A DNA stretch of 64,000 bases from Streptomyces nigrescens (GCA_024349765.1 AP026073.1:1612001-1676000); one strand, 5' to 3'. Numbered from the stretch's first letter, positions 1 to 9,728 are shown. Made by a program: numbers and translations. The notes: a model not told the origin generated them from the letters alone.

Positions 1-3000
1 CCACCGTCCGGCTCGCCGGGGGCGAAGTCCGTGGCGAGGACCTCCTCGGCGATCAGACCGGCGTGCTCGGCGAGGGCCGTACGGACCTCCTCGTCGGACG
101 ACGCCCAGCGCAGCGCGATCCGGTCGGCGACGTCCAGGCCGCTGTTCTTCCGCGCCTCCTGGATCAGCCGGATCGCGTCCCGGGCCAGACCGGCCCGGCG
201 CAGCTCGGGGGTGATCTCCAGGTCCAGGGCGACCGTGGCGCCCGCGTCGGAGGCCACCGACCAGCCCTCGCGCGGGGTTTCGGTGATGATCACCTCGTCC
301 GGGGCGAGGGAGAGGGTCTCGCCGTCGACCTCGACGCTCGCCGTGCCCTCCCGGAGCGCGAGCGAGAGCGCCGCGGCGTCCGCGCCGGCGATGGCCTTGG
401 CGACCGCCTGGACGCCCTTGCCGAACCGCTTGCCCAGCGCACGGAAGTTGGCCTTCGCGGTGGTGTCGACGAGCGAGCCGCCCACCTCCGACAGTGAGGC
501 CAGCGAGCTGACGTTCAGCTCCTCGGCGATCTGGGCGCGCAGGTCCTCGGGCAGCCCGGCGAAGCCGTGGGCCGCGACCAGCGCGCGGGACAGCGGCTGG
601 CGGGTCTTCACACCGGACTCGGCGCGGGTCGCCCGGCCCAGCTCGACCAGTCGGCGGACCAGCGCCATCTGGGCGGAGAGCGCCGGGTCGATCAGCGACT
701 GCTCGGCGACCGGCCAGGTGGAGAGGTGGACGGAGTCCGGCGCGTCCGGGGTCACCGGGGCGACCAGGTCCTGCCAGACCCGCTCGGTGATGAACGGGGT
801 GAGCGGCGCCATCAGGCGGGTGACCGTCTCGATGACCTCGTGGAGGGTGCGCAGCGCGGCCGCGTCGCCCTGCCAGAAGCGGCGGCGCGAGCGGCGGACG
901 TACCAGTTGGACAGGTCGTCGACGAAGGTGGACAGCAGCTTGCCGGCGCGCTGGGTGTCGAAGGTCTCCAGCGACTCGGTGACCTGCTCGACGAGGGTGT
1001 TCAGCTCACCGAGCAGCCAGCGGTCCAGCAGCGGCCGCTCGGCCGGGGCCGGGTCGGACGCGGACGGCGCCCACTGGGACGTCCGGGCGTACAGCGCCTG
1101 GAAGGCGACGGTGTTCCAGTACGTCAGCAGGGTCTTGCGGACGACTTCCTGGATGGTGTTGTGGCCCACCCGGCGGGCGGCCCACGGCGAACCGCCGGCC
1201 GCCATGAACCAGCGGACCGCGTCCGCGCCGTGCTGGTCCATGAGCGGGATCGGCTGGAGGGTGTTGCCCAGGTGCTTGGACATCTTCCGGCCGTCCTCGG
1301 CGAGGATGTGGCCGAGGCAGACCACGTTCTCGTACGAGGACTTGTCGAAGACCAGGGTGCCGACGGCCATCAGCGTGTAGAACCAGCCGCGGGTCTGGTC
1401 GATGGCCTCCGAGATGAACTGCGCCGGGTAGCGCTTCTCGAACAGCTCCTTGTTGCGGTACGGGTAGCCCCACTGCGCGAACGGCATCGAGCCGGAGTCG
1501 TACCAGGCGTCGATGACCTCCGGGACGCGCACGGCGGTGTGGGCGCAGCCCTCCTGCGGGCAGCCGAAGGTGATCGCGTCGATGAACGGGCGGTGCGGGT
1601 CCAGGCCCGACTGGTCGGTGCCGGTCAGCTCGGTCAGCTCGGTGAGCGAGCCGACGCAGGTGAGGTGGTCGTCCTCGCAGCGCCAGATGGGCAGCGGGGT
1701 GCCCCAGTAGCGGTTGCGGGACAACGCCCAGTCGATGTTGTTGCTCAGCCAGTCGCCGAAGCGGCCGTGCTTGACCGACTCGGGGAACCAGTTGGTGTTC
1801 TCGTTCTCCCGGAGGAGGGCGTCCTTGATCGCGGTGGTGCGGATGTACCACGACGGCTGGGCGTAGTAGAGCAGCGCGGTGTGGCAGCGCCAGCAGTGCG
1901 GGTAGCTGTGCTCGTAGGCGATGTGCTTGAAGAGCAGGCCGCGGGCGTCCAGGTCGGCCACCAGCGTGCCGTCGGCCTTCTTGAAGAACTGGCCGCCGAC
2001 CAGCGGGAGTTCCTCCTCGAAGGTGCCGTCGGGGCGGACCGGGTTGACCACCGGGAGGCCGTACGCCTTGCAGGTCTTGAGGTCGTCCTCACCGAAGGCC
2101 GGGGCCTGGTGGACCAGGCCCGTGCCGTCGTCGGTCGTGACGTACTCGGCGTTGACGACGAAGTTGGCGCCCTCCAGCTCGACCAGGGAGAACGGGCGCT
2201 CGTAGGACCAGCGCTCCATCTCGCGGCCGGTGAAGGACTGGCCGGTGGCCTCCCAGCCCTCGCCCAGCGCCTTCTCCAGCAGCGGTTCGGCGACGACCAG
2301 CTTCTCCGTGCCGTCGGTGGCGACGACGTACGTGACGTCCGGGTGTGCGGCGGCGGCGACGTTGGAGACCAGGGTCCAGGGGGTCGTCGTCCAGATCAGG
2401 AGCGCGGCCTCGCCGGCCAGCGGGCCGGAGGTCAGCGGGAGGCGGACGTAGACCGAGGGGTCGACGACGGTTTCGTAGCCCTGCGCCAGCTCGTGGTCCG
2501 ACAGGCCGGTACCGCAGCGCGGGCACCACGGGGCGACGCGGTGGTCCTGGACCAGCAGGCCCTTGGTGAAGATCTGCTTCAGCGACCACCAGACCGACTC
2601 GATGTAGTCGGGGTCCATGGTGCGGTAGGGGCTGTCGAGGTCGGTCCAGTAGCCCATCCGCGTGGTGAGCTCGGCGAAGGCGTCGGTGTGCCGGGTCACC
2701 GACTCGCGGCACTTGGCGTTGAACTCGGCGATGCCGTACGCCTCGATGTCCTTCTTGCCGCTGAAGCCGAGCTCCTTCTCGACGGTCAGCTCGACCGGCA
2801 GGCCGTGGCAGTCCCAGCCGGCCTTGCGGTCGACGTGGTAGCCCTGCATCGTGCGGAACCGGGGGAAGACGTCCTTGAAGACGCGGGCCTCGATGTGGTG
2901 CGCGCCGGGCATGCCGTTGGCCGTCGGCGGGCCCTCGAAGAAGACCCACTCGGGCCGGCCCTCGGACTGCTGGAGGGTGCGGGCGAAGATCTTCTGCTCC

Positions 3001-3083
3001 TGCCAGAAATCGAGCACGGCGTGCTCGAGGGCGGGCAGGTCGACCTGGGCGGGTACCTGGCGGTACAAGGGCTGCTCACTCAT
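1..3083 (-). CDS. ileS: Isoleucyl-tRNA synthetase, 5' part of gene (runs off left edge)
   Basis: Class I aminoacyl-tRNA synthetase that charges tRNA-Ile in the cytoplasm. The protein begins MSEQPLYRQVPAQVDLPALE, with ATG at 3081-3083 and a GGAGG-type sequence just upstream. The variant HIGH signature reads PGAHHIEARV (near 2890-2920) and the second catalytic motif reads KMSKHLG (near 1270-1290). Both are read on the minus strand. About 1027 codons are present and the C-terminal end lies beyond base 1, which agrees with the roughly 1050 residues usual for actinobacterial IleS. It is preceded by a T-box leader, so expression should respond to uncharged tRNA-Ile. Both catalytic motifs and the specific leader make the identification firm. 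Confidence 0.95.
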   Translation of the reverse strand, partial: MSEQPLYRQVPAQVDLPALEHAVLDFWQEQKIFARTLQQSEGRPEWVFFEGPPTANGMPGAHHIEARVFKDVFPRFRTMQGYHVDRKAGWDCHGLPVELTVEKELGFSGKKDIEAYGIAEFNAKCRESVTRHTDAFAELTTRMGYWTDLDSPYRTMDPDYIESVWWSLKQIFTKGLLVQDHRVAPWCPRCGTGLSDHELAQGYETVVDPSVYVRLPLTSGPLAGEAALLIWTTTPWTLVSNVAAAAHPDVTYVVATDGTEKLVVAEPLLEKALGEGWEATGQSFTGREMERWSYERPFSLVELEGANFVVNAEYVTTDDGTGLVHQAPAFGEDDLKTCKAYGLPVVNPVRPDGTFEEELPLVGGQFFKKADGTLVADLDARGLLFKHIAYEHSYPHCWRCHTALLYYAQPSWYIRTTAIKDALLRENENTNWFPESVKHGRFGDWLSNNIDWALSRNRYWGTPLPIWRCEDDHLTCVGSLTELTELTGTDQSGLDPHRPFIDAITFGCPQEGCAHTAVRVPEVIDAWYDSGSMPFAQWGYPYRNKELFEKRYPAQFISEAIDQTRGWFYTLMAVGTLVFDKSSYENVVCLGHILAEDGRKMSKHLGNTLQPIPLMDQHGADAVRWFMAAGGSPWAARRVGHNTIQEVVRKTLLTYWNTVAFQALYARTSQWAPSASDPAPAERPLLDRWLLGELNTLVEQVTESLETFDTQRAGKLLSTFVDDLSNWYVRRSRRRFWQGDAAALRTLHEVIETVTRLMAPLTPFITERVWQDLVAPVTPDAPDSVHLSTWPVAEQSLIDPALSAQMALVRRLVELGRATRAESGVKTRQPLSRALVAAHGFAGLPEDLRAQIAEELNVSSLASLSEVGGSLVDTTAKANFRALGKRFGKGVQAVAKAIAGADAAALSLALREGTASVEVDGETLSLAPDEVIITETPREGWSVASDAGATVALDLEITPELRRAGLARDAIRLIQEARKNSGLDVADRIALRWASSDEEVRTALAEHAGLIAEEVLATDFAPGEPDG

Positions 3084-3099
3084 CGGGGGCTTCCTCCGG

Positions 3100-3392
3100 C
3101 GGACATCTGCTGCTTCTCCGTCCGGAGGGACGAGAGCCCTGGCTCCCGCGGTACCACCCTCCTTGGCGGTGCGTGTCGCACCGCCCCCTCATTGGGGTCG
3201 CGCTGCCGGTTCTACTCGCCCTGGACGGCCGGCGGCCCGTGGGGCGCAGCCCACTGTCCAGAGCTTTCTTCCGGCGGCTCCGGGGTGATCTTCACGCCGC
3301 GCACGCCCCCGGGCTTCCACCGTCCCCGGGTCGCTGCTGGCTGCGTACGGCGCTACTCGTCCCATCACTGCCTCTCGCTGGGCCCAGTGTAC
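3100..3392 (-). ncRNA. T-box leader of ileS
   Basis: The minus strand upstream of ileS carries the highly conserved T-box core TGGTACCGCGG at 3146-3156, whose central bases pair with the tRNA acceptor end. A candidate specifier ATC (isoleucine) lies in GAAGATCACC at 3287-3289, and a typical T-box start (GCAGTGATGGGACGAGTAG) lies near 3350-3370. The core lies only about 60 bases before the start codon. This fits the translational type known for actinobacterial ileS, where the structure controls access to the ribosome binding site. The boundaries are approximate. Confidence 0.88.
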
Positions 3393-3675
3393 GGGGCGCC
3401 ACCGACAGCGGCCGACCGAATTCCGACGGCCCTCGCACGGGCCCCGGGCGCGGGGTGCCGTAGGGGCTGCCGGGGCGGCGGCGCGGGACCGGGGCGCTCG
3501 GCCGGGGCCGTGACCCGAATGGCCAGCGGCCGGGTGCCGGACGGCCAAGCGGATTACCGGGCGGGCAGCGGGGCACAACCGAGGCAGACCGGACTTCCGG
3601 GCCGGGTGGCAGGACCCGATGGGGCGGTGCGTCCCGTTGCCGCGTGCTCTGTGGCGATTTATCGTTCCCGTCACG

Positions 3676-3702
3676 ATTCGCGAATAAAAGTCACATATGT
3701 GA
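3676..3702. promoter_or_regulatory. Two adjacent perfect palindromes before the DksA-like gene
   Basis: ATTCGCGAAT (3676-3685) and TCACATATGTGA (3691-3702) are perfect palindromes separated by five bases, ending 13 bases before the start codon at 3716. Both are much more A/T-rich than their surroundings. The rest of the stretch from about 3393 to 3675 is GC-rich with no gene that I can support; it must hold the divergent promoters of ileS and the downstream gene. Operator function is inferred from position and symmetry only. Confidence 0.4.
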
Positions 3703-3715
3703 AGGGGTCGCGGCC

Positions 3716-4429
3716 ATGGTGGCGAAGAAGACCGCCGCGGAGAAGAGCACGACGCCTGCCGGCGAGGCCGTCGCGAAGCAGCCCGCACCGAAGAACAGCA
3801 CTCCGAAGAAGGCCGCTCCGAAGAAGGCGGCCGCCCGGAAGACGGCGGCCGAGAAGACCACGGCCAAGAAGACGGCGGCCGCGAAGACCGCGAAGCGGGC
3901 TCCGGCCACGAAGGCCGCGGTGCCCGCGAAGAAGACGGGAGCCAAGACGGTGGTGGCGAAGAAGACGGCGGCCGCGGCGGCCGGGGAGCACGGCAACGAC
4001 TCCGCGGTGCCCGGGGTCCGCACGGCCGTGGCGCCCGGCGAGCTCGCCGTACGGCCCGGTGAGGACCCCTGGACGACCGCCGAGGTCGACGAGGCGCGGT
4101 CGGCGCTGCGGGAGGAGACGGAGCGGCTGCGGCTGGAGATCACCTCCGCCGAGGACGCCATCGCCGGGCTGATGCGCGACTCCGGCGACGGCGCCGGCGA
4201 CGACGAGGCGGACACCGGCAGCAAGAACATCACCCGCGAACACGAGCTCGCGCTCGCCTCCAACGCCCGCGAGATGCTCCACCAGACCGAGCGCGCCCTC
4301 GGCCGGCTGGACGCGGGCACCTACGGACTGTGCGAGAACTGCGGCAACCCCATCGGCAAGGCGCGGATGCAGGCATTCCCCCGGGCGACGCTGTGCGTGG
4401 AGTGCAAGCAGAAGCAGGAGCGCCGCTGA
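3716..4429 (+). CDS. DksA/TraR-type C4 zinc-finger protein with long basic N-terminal tail
   Basis: The 237-residue protein has two halves. Roughly residues 1-95 are Lys/Ala/Thr-rich with repeated AKKT and KKAA units, like a histone H1 tail. The C-terminal half is a DksA/TraR-like helical region ending in a C4 zinc finger, with CENCG and CVECK near the end. DksA-family proteins bind in the secondary channel of RNA polymerase; the basic tail suggests nucleic-acid contact, which is inference. ATG at 3716 was chosen because GAAGGGG lies about 10 bases upstream, and an upstream in-frame alternative (3644) has no such site. The gene diverges from ileS and precedes lspA. A terminator-like hairpin follows it. 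Confidence 0.85.
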   Translation: MVAKKTAAEKSTTPAGEAVAKQPAPKNSTPKKAAPKKAAARKTAAEKTTAKKTAAAKTAKRAPATKAAVPAKKTGAKTVVAKKTAAAAAGEHGNDSAVPGVRTAVAPGELAVRPGEDPWTTAEVDEARSALREETERLRLEITSAEDAIAGLMRDSGDGAGDDEADTGSKNITREHELALASNAREMLHQTERALGRLDAGTYGLCENCGNPIGKARMQAFPRATLCVECKQKQERR

Positions 4430-4453
4430 GCCGGCGCCTCCCGACCGGTCGTC

Positions 4454-4477
4454 GCGGGCGGCCCCCGGACCGCCCGC
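4454..4477 (+). terminator. GC hairpin after the DksA-like gene
   Basis: GCGGGCGG (4454-4461) pairs perfectly with CCGCCCGC (4470-4477) across an 8-base loop, 24 bases after the stop codon. There is no T-run, as is usual for this GC class. Confidence 0.5.
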
Positions 4478-4557
4478 GCCCGCACGTGTGTGCCGTACTC
4501 TCGTGGTTCAGCCAGGCACGGCCTGGCCGCGGACACGACGGGCTGAGGGACTCACAC

Positions 4558-5154
4558 GTGGCAGAGGCGGAACGCATCACCGGCACGCCGGAACCCGAGC
4601 CGGGTACCGGAGCGGATCCCACACCGGGGGCCGCAGCGGAAGCACCGGCGGAGCAGGGCGCCGGCCGCGGCAAGCGGCGGATCGCCGCGCTGCTGCTGGT
4701 CGCGTGCGTCGTCTACCTGCTCGACCTGGGCAGCAAGCTGCTGGTCGTCGCCAAGCTGGAGAACCACGAGCCGATCCAGGTCATCGGCACGCTGCTGCAG
4801 TTCAACGTGATCCGCAACCGCGGCGCCGCCTTCAGCATCGGCGAGGCGCTGACGATCTTCCTGACGATCATCGCGGCGGCCGTGATCCTGGTCATCGCCC
4901 GGGTCGCCCGCAAGCTCTACAGCCTGCCCTGGGCCATCGCCCTCGGGCTGCTGCTCGGCGGCGCCTTCGGCAACCTCACCGACCGGATCTTCCGCTCGCC
5001 GGGCGTCTTCGAGGGCGCCGTGGTCGACTTCATCGCCCCCGCGCACTTCGCCGTCTTCAACCTCGCCGACTCCGCGATCGTCTGCGGCGGCATCCTGATC
5101 GTGATCCTCTCGTTCCGGGGGCTGGACCCCGACGGGACGCTCCACAAGGACTGA
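4558..5154 (+). CDS. lspA: Lipoprotein signal peptidase (signal peptidase II)
   Basis: Membrane aspartyl protease that removes the signal peptide from lipid-modified prolipoproteins, acting after Lgt (encoded at 47882-49012). The 198-residue protein has a Pro/Glu/Gly-rich cytoplasmic N-terminus of about 40 residues and then four hydrophobic segments. The two catalytic aspartates sit in the family motifs GNLTDR and FNLADS. The GTG start at 4558 is preceded by CTGAGGGA. It is followed 72 bases downstream by rluD, an arrangement common in bacteria. Length and motifs are normal for the family. Confidence 0.95.
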   Translation: MAEAERITGTPEPEPGTGADPTPGAAAEAPAEQGAGRGKRRIAALLLVACVVYLLDLGSKLLVVAKLENHEPIQVIGTLLQFNVIRNRGAAFSIGEALTIFLTIIAAAVILVIARVARKLYSLPWAIALGLLLGGAFGNLTDRIFRSPGVFEGAVVDFIAPAHFAVFNLADSAIVCGGILIVILSFRGLDPDGTLHKD

Positions 5155-5226
5155 CCGCGCGGCGGTCCGGTGCCGGGCCCCCGGCCGCCGGGCAGGACAC
5201 CATAGGACAACTGCCATACTCGTGGG

Positions 5227-6168
5227 GTGAGCACGCTTCCCGAGATCCGCACCCTGCCCGTACCGGACGGCCTGGAGGGCGAGCGCGTCGACGCCGCGCT
5301 GGCCCGGATGTTCGGTTTCTCCCGTACGAAGGCGGCCGAACTCGCCGCCTCCGGAAAGGTCCGGGTCGACGGGTCCGAGGTGATGAAGTCCGAGCGGGTG
5401 CGCGGCGGTGCCTGGCTGGAAGTCGAGATGCCGCAGGCCGCGGCGCCCGTGGAGATCGTGCCCGAGCCCGTCGAGGGCATGGAGATCGTGCATGACGACG
5501 ACGACATCGTCGTGATCGTCAAGCCGGTCGGCGTGGCCGCGCACCCCAGCCCCGGCTGGACCGGCACCACCGTCATCGGCGGACTGGCCGCGGCCGGCTA
5601 CCGCATCTCCACCTCCGGTGCCGCCGAGCGCCAGGGCATCGTGCACCGCCTCGACGTCGGCACCTCCGGCCTGATGGTCGTGGCCAAGTCGGAGCGGGCC
5701 TACACGTCATTGAAGCGGCAGTTCAAGGAGCGCGTCCCCGACAAGCGGTACCACGCGCTCGTGCAGGGCCACCCCGACCCGATGAGCGGCACCATCGACG
5801 CCCCCATCGGCCGGCACCCGCAGCACGACTACAAGTGGGCGGTCACCGCCGAGGGCAAGCCGTCGGTCACGCACTACGACCTGATCGAGGCGTTCCGCGC
5901 GGCCAGCCTGCTCGACATCAAGCTGGAGACCGGCCGCACCCACCAGATCCGGGTGCACATGGCCGCTCACCGCCACCCCTGCGTCGGCGACCTCACCTAC
6001 GGCGCGGACCCCACCCTCGCCAAGCGGCTGGGCGTCGGCCGGCAGTGGCTGCACGCGGTCCGGCTGGGCTTCGAGCACCCCTCCGACGGCGGCTGGGTCG
6101 AGTTCGCGTCGGCCTATCCGGACGACCTCCAGCACGCCCTGGACACCGTGCGGGACGAGAGCAGCTGA
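5227..6168 (+). CDS. rluD: RluD-like 23S rRNA pseudouridine synthase
   Basis: The 313-residue protein has an N-terminal S4 RNA-binding domain ([20 protein letters not shown], near residues 17-36) and an RluA-type pseudouridine synthase domain. The catalytic aspartate is in [12 protein letters not shown], and the later signature [12 protein letters not shown] is intact. It most likely isomerises uridines in 23S rRNA during ribosome assembly. The start is GTG at 5227, consistent with the conserved N-terminus. It follows lspA on the same strand. Which uridines it modifies cannot be read from sequence, so RluC-like specificity is also possible. Confidence 0.9.
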   Translation: MSTLPEIRTLPVPDGLEGERVDAALARMFGFSRTKAAELAASGKVRVDGSEVMKSERVRGGAWLEVEMPQAAAPVEIVPEPVEGMEIVHDDDDIVVIVKPVGVAAHPSPGWTGTTVIGGLAAAGYRISTSGAAERQGIVHRLDVGTSGLMVVAKSERAYTSLKRQFKERVPDKRYHALVQGHPDPMSGTIDAPIGRHPQHDYKWAVTAEGKPSVTHYDLIEAFRAASLLDIKLETGRTHQIRVHMAAHRHPCVGDLTYGADPTLAKRLGVGRQWLHAVRLGFEHPSDGGWVEFASAYPDDLQHALDTVRDESS

Positions 6169-6298
6169 CGGAGCTCGGTGCCGGTGCGCGGTCGGTGGAA
6201 CGCGGCGCCGCGCGGGCCGGCACGGCGGTCAACCACGGCGGCCGTGGCACCCTTGGGCGGAAAGTGATCGAATCCGACCGCTCCGGAGCGTAGCCACC

Positions 6299-7891
6299 GT
6301 GGATCAGATGGCTCTGCTGTTCGTCCTTCTGCTCGGAGCCGTGGTGATGGTTCCGGTCGGCGACCGGCTGCGGCTGCCGTCACCGGTGCTGATGACCCTC
6401 GCCGGGGCCGTCCTGGCGCTGCTGCCGTTCGTCCCCAACGTCGAGGTACCGCCCGAGTTCATCCTGCCGGTGGTGCTGCCGCCGCTGCTCTACGCGGCCG
6501 TGCAGCGCACGTCCTGGCGGCAGTTCACCGCCAACCTCCGGCCGATCCTCCTGCTCGCCGTGGCCCTGGTCTTCGCCACCACGGCCGCGGTGGCCGCGGT
6601 CGCCCAGGCGGTGGTGCCCGGGATGCCGGTGGCCGCCGCGGTGGTGCTCGGCGCGCTGGTCGCCCCGCCCGACCCGGTGGCCGCGACCGCGGTCGCCGGC
6701 AAACTCGGGCTGCCCCGCCGGCTGGTCTCCATCCTGGAGGGCGAGGGCCTCTTCAACGACGTCACCGCGATCGTGCTCTACCACGTCGCGCTCGCCGCGG
6801 TGGTCAGCGGCAGCTTCTCGGTGCCCGGCGCGCTCGGCTCCCTCGTCCTGTCCGCCGTGGTGGCCATAGCGGTCGGTCTGGCGCTCGGCTGGGTGACCAA
6901 CAAGCTGATGGGCCTGCTCGGCGACCCCACGCTGCAGATCGGGCTGACGCTGCTGGTGCCGTTCGTGGCGTACGTGCTCGCCGAGGAGTTCCGCGGCTCC
7001 GGGGTGCTGGCGGTGCTGACCTGCGCGCTCTTCCTCGCCGAGTACGCGGTCGACCCGGACGACGTGATGGGCCGGCTCGCCGGATACACCTTCTGGGAGG
7101 TCGTCGACACCCTCGTCACCGGAGTGGCCTTCGGGCTGATCGGCCTGGAGCTGCACAACATCTTCGGGGCCGCCGCACACCGCTGGGGCCAGCTGCTCGC
7201 TGCCGGCGCCGCGGTCGTGGCGGTGGTCGTCGCCGTCCGGCTGCTGTGGCTGCTGCCCGCCGCCTGGCTGGCCAAGCGGATGCACAAGCGCCGCGACTAC
7301 GACGAGGACATCCCGATGAGCTGGCGCGAGACGCTCATCATGTGGTGGTCGGGGATGCGCGGGGTGGCGTCGGTGGCGCTGGCGCTGGCCATCCCGTTCG
7401 GCGTCGACGGCGGGGCGTTCCCGGCCCGGGACGACATCCTCTTCATCGCCTTCGCGGTGGTGCTCTCCACCCTCCTCGTCCAGGGCCTGACGCTGCCCTG
7501 GCTCGTGCGCAAGCTGCGGGTGCGGGCCGACACCGACGCCGTGGACGCCCTGGAGCGGGAGCTGGCGATCCGGGTGATCAAGGCGTCCAAGCGGCGGCTG
7601 AAGGAGATCATGGAGGTCGAGGAGCTGCCCGACGAGGTCAGCGACCAGCTCTCCCGCCGGGCCTTCGACATCGGCGCCCGGATCGCGCCGGACATCGTCG
7701 ACGACGAGCGGCGCGACCTCTTCGAGAAGCGGATCGGCCGGCTGAAGAAGGTGCAGCGCATCCAGGGCGAGATGCTCTCGGCGGCCCGCCACGAGGTGCT
7801 GGCCGCGCGCAGCGAACCGGGCGCCGACCCGGAGATCGTCGACCGGGTGCTGCGCCACCTGGACATGCGCAGTCTGCGCGGCGCCCCCTGA
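6299..7891 (+). CDS. Na+/H+ antiporter, CPA1 family
   Basis: The 530-residue membrane protein has about twelve hydrophobic segments in the first 410 residues and a charged cytoplasmic tail. Family landmarks include ALVAPPDPVAATAV, where the aspartate is the expected ion-binding residue, EGEGLFNDVTAIVLY, and the arginine-containing MSWRETLIMWWSGMRGVASV. It should exchange Na+ or K+ for protons at the cell membrane. The tail (after about residue 410) is helical and rich in Arg/Glu, as in bacterial NhaP/YjcE types. The start is GTG at 6299; an ATG three codons later (6308) is equally possible. It converges on the mscS gene with only 18 bases between stops. Confidence 0.9.
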   Translation: MDQMALLFVLLLGAVVMVPVGDRLRLPSPVLMTLAGAVLALLPFVPNVEVPPEFILPVVLPPLLYAAVQRTSWRQFTANLRPILLLAVALVFATTAAVAAVAQAVVPGMPVAAAVVLGALVAPPDPVAATAVAGKLGLPRRLVSILEGEGLFNDVTAIVLYHVALAAVVSGSFSVPGALGSLVLSAVVAIAVGLALGWVTNKLMGLLGDPTLQIGLTLLVPFVAYVLAEEFRGSGVLAVLTCALFLAEYAVDPDDVMGRLAGYTFWEVVDTLVTGVAFGLIGLELHNIFGAAAHRWGQLLAAGAAVVAVVVAVRLLWLLPAAWLAKRMHKRRDYDEDIPMSWRETLIMWWSGMRGVASVALALAIPFGVDGGAFPARDDILFIAFAVVLSTLLVQGLTLPWLVRKLRVRADTDAVDALERELAIRVIKASKRRLKEIMEVEELPDEVSDQLSRRAFDIGARIAPDIVDDERRDLFEKRIGRLKKVQRIQGEMLSAARHEVLAARSEPGADPEIVDRVLRHLDMRSLRGAP

Positions 7892-7909
7892 CGCTCCCGG
7901 GCGCCGCGG

Positions 7910-8983
7910 TCAGTCGCGCGCAGGCCGCGCGCCCGGCCGGTCGAGCTCCGCCGGTGCCGTGCTGATCCGCGGCAGCGCGTAGGCGTGCTCGGTCCGCAGC
8001 CATTCGAGCATCCGCTCGCGGACCTCGCAGCGCACCGCCCAGATCGCGTCCGCGTCCCGCGCGGTGACCAGCGCCCGCACCATGATCGTGGACGGCGTGG
8101 TGTCGGTGACCACCAGGCTCCAGGCCCGGCCGTCCCAGTCCGGGCACTCCTGGAGGACCTCCAGCAGCCGCTGCCGCATCTTCTCCACCGGCGCGCTGTG
8201 GTCGAGGTGGAAGAAGACCGTGCCGGTCATCTGGGCGCCGCCGCGCGACCAGTTCTCGAACGGCTTGCCGGTGAAGTACGACACCGGCATGGTGATCCGC
8301 CGCTCGTCCCAGGTCCGCACGGTCAGGAAGGTCAGGGTGATCTCCTCGACGGTGCCCCACTCGCCGTCCACCACGACCGTGTCGCCGATCCGCACCATGT
8401 CGCCGAAGGCGATCTGCAGCCCGGCGAAGAGGTTGCCCAGGGTGGACTGGGCGGCGATACCGGCGACGATGCCCACCAGCCCGGCCGACGCCAGCATGGA
8501 CGTACCGACCGTCCGCATCTCCGGGAACGTCAGCAGCATCGAGGCGGCCGCGACGACGGTCACCACCGCCGTCACCACCCGCTGGATCAGCGTCACCTGG
8601 GTGCGCACCCGCCGCACCCGCGCCGCGTCCCGGGCGCTCGCCGCGTAGCGGGAGTACGACGACTCCACTATCGCCGCGGCGGCCCGCATGGTCAGCCAGG
8701 CGGTGGCCGCGATCAGCACCAGGCTGAGCGTCTGGCCGATCCCCGCCTCGTGCTCCTCGACGGTCTTCAGCCCGGTCTCGTCGTACGCGCCGCGCAGCAG
8801 GGCCGCGCACAGCACCACCTGCAGCGGTATCCGGCAGCGCCGCAGCAGTCCCCACAGCGGGGTCTCGGGGTGCGCGGCGTCCATCCGGCGCAGCGCCCGG
8901 TCGGCGAGCCAGACCAGGACGAGCGTGATGACGACGGAGCCGCCCAGGACGGCGATCGGGCGCAGCACGTCCTCCACGGACAC
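7910..8983 (-). CDS. MscS-family mechanosensitive channel
   Basis: The 357-residue protein has four or so N-terminal hydrophobic segments and then an MscS core. The pore helix is near GLVGIVAGIAAQSTLGNLFA, followed by the beta domain (FGDMVRIGDTVVVDGEWGTV) and an alpha/beta C-terminal domain (TVFFHLDHSAPVEKMR). Such channels open under membrane tension to release solutes on osmotic downshift; closely related proteins can instead carry small ions. The GTG start at 8983 is preceded by GAGGAGGAA, a good ribosome binding site. It diverges from the hydrolase gene at 9088. Confidence 0.9.
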   Translation of the reverse strand: MSVEDVLRPIAVLGGSVVITLVLVWLADRALRRMDAAHPETPLWGLLRRCRIPLQVVLCAALLRGAYDETGLKTVEEHEAGIGQTLSLVLIAATAWLTMRAAAAIVESSYSRYAASARDAARVRRVRTQVTLIQRVVTAVVTVVAAASMLLTFPEMRTVGTSMLASAGLVGIVAGIAAQSTLGNLFAGLQIAFGDMVRIGDTVVVDGEWGTVEEITLTFLTVRTWDERRITMPVSYFTGKPFENWSRGGAQMTGTVFFHLDHSAPVEKMRQRLLEVLQECPDWDGRAWSLVVTDTTPSTIMVRALVTARDADAIWAVRCEVRERMLEWLRTEHAYALPRISTAPAELDRPGARPARD

Positions 8984-9087
8984 AGATTCCTCCTCGGGTG
9001 GGATGCGCTGTCTGTGCGGGTACCCGGTCCTGCCGACCGTAACTGGCAGGATGGAAGGAGAACGATCCGATCAAGGGAAGTGATGCA

Positions 9088-9693
9088 GTGCCGGCCTCCA
9101 GCGAGCCCGCGACCAGCGGGGTTCCGACGATTGTGCTGTTCCACTCGGTGTGTGGGCTGCGCCCCGCGGTGCACGCGGCCGCGGACCGGCTGCGCGCCGC
9201 GGGACACGAGGTGATCGTCCCCGACCTCTTCGACGGGCGGACCGCCGACTCGGTGCCGGACGGCATCCTGATCAAGGACGAGATCGGCAAGGAGGAGCTG
9301 CTCAAGCGCGCCATCACGGCCGTCGCCCCGTACTCCGACCGCGGCCTGGTCTACGCCGGGTTCTCCTTCGGCGGCGCGGTCGCGCAGAACCTCGCGCTGG
9401 GCGACGAGAAGGCCCGCGGGCTGCTGCTGATGCACGGCACCTCGGACATCGCCGAGGGCACGGCCGTCGACGAGCTGCCGGTGCAGCTGCACGTCGCCGA
9501 CCCCGATCCGTTCGAGCCGCACGACTGGCTGACCGCCTGGTACCTGCAGATGCGCCGGGCCGGCGCGGACGTGGAGGTCTTCCGCTACGCCGGCGCCGGC
9601 CACCTCTTCACCGACCCCGACCTGCCGGACTACGACGCGGAGGCGGCGGAGAGCGCCTGGAAGGTGGCGCTGGGGTTCCTGGCGGAGCTCTGA
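9088..9693 (+). CDS. Dienelactone-hydrolase-family alpha/beta hydrolase
   Basis: The 201-residue single-domain alpha/beta hydrolase has a nucleophile elbow reading YAGFSFGGAVAQ, with Ser where true dienelactone hydrolases carry Cys. The catalytic acid is likely in HVADPDPFEP and the histidine in GAGHLFTDPDLP. The size fits the DLH family. The substrate is unknown, and the Ser nucleophile argues against classical chlorocatechol-pathway dienelactone hydrolysis. The GTG start at 9088 has AAGGGAAG about seven bases upstream. It converges on phoD, with a strong hairpin between the two genes. Confidence 0.8.
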   Translation: MPASSEPATSGVPTIVLFHSVCGLRPAVHAAADRLRAAGHEVIVPDLFDGRTADSVPDGILIKDEIGKEELLKRAITAVAPYSDRGLVYAGFSFGGAVAQNLALGDEKARGLLLMHGTSDIAEGTAVDELPVQLHVADPDPFEPHDWLTAWYLQMRRAGADVEVFRYAGAGHLFTDPDLPDYDAEAAESAWKVALGFLAEL

Positions 9694-9699
9694 GGGCGG

Positions 9700-9728
9700 G
9701 GGGCCAGGGGGAGTCGCCCCCTGGCCCC
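9700..9728. terminator. Bidirectional terminator hairpin between hydrolase and phoD
   Basis: GGGGCCAGGGGG (9700-9711) and CCCCCTGGCCCC (9717-9728) form a perfect 12-bp stem with a 5-base loop, placed exactly between two convergent genes. Confidence 0.75.

Noticed and set aside
567-4172. A 1201-codon plus-strand open frame across ileS and its leader
   Set aside because: It is antisense to ileS and crosses the T-box; the translation has no recognisable domain.
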